Assembly: GCF_946221515.1 (NCBI RefSeq)
Contig: NZ_CAMJVK010000042.1
Coordinates: 1 to 10,189 of the forward strand
DNA length: 10,189 bases
Source: an uncultured Fenollaria sp.
Lineage (GTDB): Bacteria; Bacillota; Clostridia; Tissierellales; Peptoniphilaceae
Reading direction: 5' to 3'
The position numbers were made by a program, and so were the translations under genes. Below the pieces are notes generated by a model. The model made no database searches. It was not told the origin of the DNA and worked only from the letters and a program-made list of their open reading frames with translations. Below, in pieces: positions 7,768 to 10,189 of this stretch. Position 1 is the stretch's first letter, and each line of letters starts with the position of its first letter.

Positions 7768-8672
7768 TTATCAAGCACAGCGAAGTTGAAAAATTAATTA
7801 AGAAATATGGCGTAGACGCCTTTAGAATTACTGATGCAGAAAGGCTCGAAGCTATTGGAGTGGCGTCAAATGAATTTACAAAGTATAGTGAGGAAGAGAG
7901 GCTAAATCCAAAAGATCTTTTTCCTAATGCAAAGAGCATAATAGTTTTTGGACTGAGCTATAATTATAAAAAAGCTAAGAAAAAAGATGGTACTTATTTG
8001 CTTTCAAGATCTTCATATGGTTATGACTATCATAAAGTGCTCATGGATAAGCTTAAAAATATTGAAAGAGAGCTCTTTATTGATGCAGAATCAGAAAGTC
8101 ACGTCTTTGTGGATACTGGACCACTAGTAGAAAGACTACTTGCGCAAAAGTCAGGCCTAGGATTTTTAGGCAAAAACACATGTATTATCAATCCGAACTT
8201 AGGTTCTTTTATCTTTATTGGGTATATAATAAGTAGTGAGCCTAGTGATTATTATGATGAAAGCTTAAAAATTGATTGCGGCTCATGTGATATATGCGAA
8301 AGAGCCTGTCCAAACGAAGCCTTATGTGACTATAAGATGCAGATGTCTAAGTGCTTATCATACATCACTCAAAAGAAGGGCGAGCTAAACGATTTTGAAA
8401 AGAAGAATATAAAGACTTATATATATGGCTGCGACATTTGCCAAGAAGTATGTCCATACAATAAAAACGCAAAAAAAGTATTTCATGAAGAGTTCCACGA
8501 GTCAGATGACTATGGCCTTGTTTATAAAGAAGATTTTGAATTAAGTAACAGAGAATTTAAAGAAAAATACAAAGCTATGGCTGCCTTATGGCGCGGAAAG
8601 AAAATACTTCAGAGAAATGCAAATATTATAGATATAAATAAGAATGATATATTTAATGAAAGGAAGGGTATT
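7764..8672 (+). CDS. queG: Epoxyqueuosine reductase, short form, with no stop before kbl
   Basis: QueG uses cobalamin and two [4Fe-4S] clusters to reduce epoxyqueuosine to queuosine at the wobble base of tRNAs with GUN anticodons. About 303 residues belong to this part. GLSYNY lies near residue 55-60. VDTGPLVER (116-124) holds the proposed catalytic Asp, D117. GLGFLGKNTCI is the usual cofactor-domain segment. Cluster cysteines are C172, C175, C178, C182, C197 (in CLSYIT), C223, C226 and C230. ALWRGKKILQRNA near 275-290 marks the end of the common core; the C-terminal HEAT-repeat tail of long QueG (about 380 residues in E. coli) is absent. It starts inside the rodA stop (ATGA), so translational coupling is likely. 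There is no in-frame stop: the frame continues into kbl at 8673. The end given is therefore a domain boundary, not a termination site, and the encoded product may be a 699-residue fusion. Confidence 0.9.
8661..8668 (+). promoter_or_regulatory. Internal ribosome-binding site deciding the kbl start
   Basis: AGGAAGGG lies 4 bases before the ATG at 8673, inside the reading frame that continues from queG. It is a strong Shine-Dalgarno match at usable spacing, exactly where homology to the Kbl N-terminus begins. It implies that kbl is initiated independently even though no stop separates it from queG. Confidence 0.8.
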
Positions 8673-9863
8673 ATGTCAAATGTACACGAATTAGGATTTT
8701 TAAAGGACAAAATCCAAGAGTTAAAGGATCAAGGAGTTTATAGAAAATTACCTATACTAAGCTCACCTGATGACGCTGAAATTATTTTAAATGGTAAAAA
8801 GGTAATTAACCTATCTTCAAACAACTACTTAGGTTTTGCTAATAACCCTAGAATCAAAAAAGCTTCTATCGAAATGGTAGAAAAATACGGAGCAGGTTCA
8901 GGAGCTGTTAGAACTATAGTTGGTAACATGGATATCCATGAAGAACTTGAAAAAGTTTTAGCACAGTTCAAGAGAGAAGAAAGAGCCTTCATCTATCAAT
9001 CAGGATTTAACTGCAACGCTGGTACTATCCAAGCAGTAACTGAAAAAGGCGACTTAATCATCTCTGATGAGTTAAACCATGCTTCGATCATCGATGGATC
9101 AAGACTTTCTAAAGCAGATAGAGCTATATTTAAGCACTCTGATATGGATAGCTTGGAAGACGTTTTAAAAGAAAAGAGAAAAAATTATAGAAACGTACTT
9201 ATTATAACTGACGGTGTATTCTCAATGGACGGAGATATAGCTAAACTTCCTGACATTGTTGATTTAGCTGAAAAGTATGAATGTATGACATATGTTGACG
9301 ACGCTCATGGATCTGGCGTACTTGGTGAAAATGGTAGAGGTACAGTTGACCACTTCAATTTACATGGAAGAGTTGACTTCTCAATTGGTACTTTATCAAA
9401 AGCTATAGGCTGTATAGGTGGCTATGTAGCAGGTTCTGAAACAATGTACGAATGGTTAATCCATAGAGCAAGACCAGTATTATTCTCAACAAGCTTAACA
9501 CCAGCATCAGTTGGTGCTATAACAGAAGCTATCAAGATGCTTATGGAAAGCAGCGAATATACTGATAAACTTTGGGATAACGCTAAATACTTCAAGGAAA
9601 AATTAGGCAAACTTGGCTTCAACACTGGCCACAGTGAAACACCTATCACTCCAGTAATTATTGGCGAAGAAGCTAAAGCTATGGAATTCTCAAGAAAATT
9701 ACTTGAAAACGGAGTTTTCGTTTCAGCTATAGTATTCCCAACAGTACCAAGAGGAACAGGTAGAGTAAGATGCATGGTTACAGCAGGACATACTAAGGAA
9801 CAACTTGACGAAGCATGCAGAATATTTGAAAAAGTTGGAAAGGAAATGAACATTTTACAATAA
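8673..9863 (+). CDS. kbl: Glycine C-acetyltransferase (2-amino-3-ketobutyrate CoA ligase) family, PLP-dependent
   Basis: Kbl converts 2-amino-3-oxobutyrate plus CoA to glycine and acetyl-CoA, the second step of threonine breakdown after threonine dehydrogenase; run backwards, it condenses the two. At 396 residues it matches E. coli Kbl (398). Fold-type I alpha-oxoamine synthase landmarks are NLSSNNYLGFANNP near 47-60, GAGSGAVRTIVGN, the cofactor-stacking region with SDELNHASIIDG, YVDDAHGSG (207-215) with D210 and H212, and GTLSKAIG (239-246) with the PLP lysine K243. RPVLFSTSLTP and the C-terminal RGTGRVRCMVTAGHT also fit. The Kbl N-terminal opening (ELGFLKDKIQELKDQGVYRK) favours Kbl over BioF or HemA, but acyl-CoA specificity cannot be proved, and no tdh is visible. 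Ile codon ATC is used about 13 of 32 times here versus 4 of 27 in queG by my hand count, suggesting higher expression. Its TAA overlaps the ylxP ATG by one base. Confidence 0.92.
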   Translation: MSNVHELGFLKDKIQELKDQGVYRKLPILSSPDDAEIILNGKKVINLSSNNYLGFANNPRIKKASIEMVEKYGAGSGAVRTIVGNMDIHEELEKVLAQFKREERAFIYQSGFNCNAGTIQAVTEKGDLIISDELNHASIIDGSRLSKADRAIFKHSDMDSLEDVLKEKRKNYRNVLIITDGVFSMDGDIAKLPDIVDLAEKYECMTYVDDAHGSGVLGENGRGTVDHFNLHGRVDFSIGTLSKAIGCIGGYVAGSETMYEWLIHRARPVLFSTSLTPASVGAITEAIKMLMESSEYTDKLWDNAKYFKEKLGKLGFNTGHSETPITPVIIGEEAKAMEFSRKLLENGVFVSAIVFPTVPRGTGRVRCMVTAGHTKEQLDEACRIFEKVGKEMNILQ

Positions 9864-10164
9864 TGTTCGTTACAAATATGCTTATCAGCATAACTATATA
9901 TGATGCTTTGAGCTTAAAAGATAAACGCATGGTTGTTAAATCAATTGTCGAAAGGATTAAGTCAAGGTTTAATGTATCTGTTTGTGAGTAGCTGACAACG
10001 ATAAGTGGCAGATAAGTGATTTAGGCTTTTCCTTCGTTTCAAATGAAAGTAAATATAACGAGAAAATTGCTGAAAAGATTATTAACTTTATCGACAATGA
10101 CGATAGAGTTGAAATTACCAATATAGATAAAGAGATGTATAGTTATGAGAAAAGTATTAAATAA
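9863..10164 (+). pseudogene. ylxP: YlxP/DUF503 family protein, disrupted by a one-base frameshift
   Basis: DUF503 proteins are about 95-residue proteins of poorly known function; in B. subtilis ylxP lies between infB and rbfA. The ATG at 9863 shares a base with the kbl stop (TAATG). The first 42 codons read MFVTNMLIS... SLKDKRMVVKSIVERIKSRF NVSVCE, carrying the family hallmark SLKDKR-x-VVKS and FNVSV, then hit TAG at 9989-9991. The rest of the family resumes in the -1 frame from 9991: ADNDKWQISDLGFSFVSN, then INFIDNDDRVEI, ending at TAA 10162-10164 (57 codons). Restoring one G after GAG at 9986-9988 would give GAG GTA GCT (E-V-A) and a continuous protein of about 100 residues, matching the usual E-V-x-D/N segment. 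Both halves are otherwise well kept, so the lesion is very recent or a sequencing error. No slippery heptamer is seen. Confidence 0.85.
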
Positions 10165-10189
10165 AAAAGAAGTAAATACAGTTTTGGAC
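10145..10189 (+). CDS. Unidentified gene, first 15 codons only (runs off the window)
   Basis: An ATG at 10145 opens a frame that stays open to the right edge and reads MRKVLNKKEVNTVLD. It overlaps the end of the ylxP coding remnant by 20 bases. A weak purine-rich AAAGAG lies about 10 bases upstream. The overlap fits the compact style of this operon, and a charged, amphipathic opening is plausible for a real protein. Fifteen codons are too few to identify a family, and I do not assign one. Confidence 0.45.
   Translation, partial: MRKVLNKKEVNTVLD

Noticed and set aside
8610..8660. A separate promoter for kbl within the queG 3' end
   Set aside because: TATATT and TAGATA look like -10 boxes, but this DNA is so AT-rich that such matches are expected, and no good -35 box at 16-18 bases accompanies them.
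9980..9996. Programmed -1 frameshift in ylxP
   Set aside because: No X-XXY-YYZ slippery heptamer or evident downstream hairpin is present, and the family does not use recoding; a one-base deletion is simpler.
10145..10189. Assigning a function to the final partial ORF (for example an iron-sulfur oxidoreductase subunit with a similar-looking N-terminus)
   Set aside because: Only 15 residues are visible and no motif is present; any name would be a guess.

Overview
This is ordinary core-genome DNA from an AT-rich, low-GC Gram-positive bacterium (Bacillota). Every supported gene lies on the + strand. The order prs-pth-mfd followed by a PrsA-type foldase lipoprotein is the familiar housekeeping neighbourhood of Bacilli and Clostridia. 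Two genes usual for spore formers, fin and spoVT, are missing from their customary places beside mfd. The L25 gene, which lies between prs and pth in Bacillus subtilis, is here downstream of the foldase. My inference is a non-sporulating anaerobic lineage, perhaps Tissierellia/Peptoniphilaceae, but the sequence alone does not fix the taxon.

Layout. (1) Positions 1-4614 hold the 3' end of prs (PRPP synthase), pth (peptidyl-tRNA hydrolase) and mfd (transcription-repair coupling factor), packed with a 1-base overlap and a 7-base gap. (2) A near-consensus sigma-A promoter at 4626-4654 drives the prsA-like lipoprotein and then rplY (ribosomal protein L25/Ctc), which ends at a strong intrinsic terminator (6419-6457). 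(3) A 234-base gap holds that terminator, a weak imperfect repeat and a second near-consensus promoter (6582-6610). (4) That promoter begins a tightly overlapping operon: rodA-like SEDS glycosyltransferase, queG (epoxyqueuosine reductase, short form), kbl (glycine C-acetyltransferase family), ylxP (DUF503) broken by a one-base frameshift, and the first 15 codons of an unidentified gene at the right edge.

How the genes fit together. The first block serves nucleotide precursor supply, translation quality control and DNA repair. The second serves secreted-protein folding and the ribosome. The third mixes cell elongation, tRNA wobble modification and amino-acid metabolism, and looks like a co-transcription unit rather than a pathway.

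The most notable points are two coding irregularities about 1.3 kb apart. queG has no stop codon and reads in frame through the kbl ribosome-binding site into kbl (a potential 699-residue fusion). ylxP carries an apparent single-base deletion. Either could be biological or a sequence error. I saw no mobile element, CRISPR array, tRNA or rRNA, and no convincing sign of an undescribed system.
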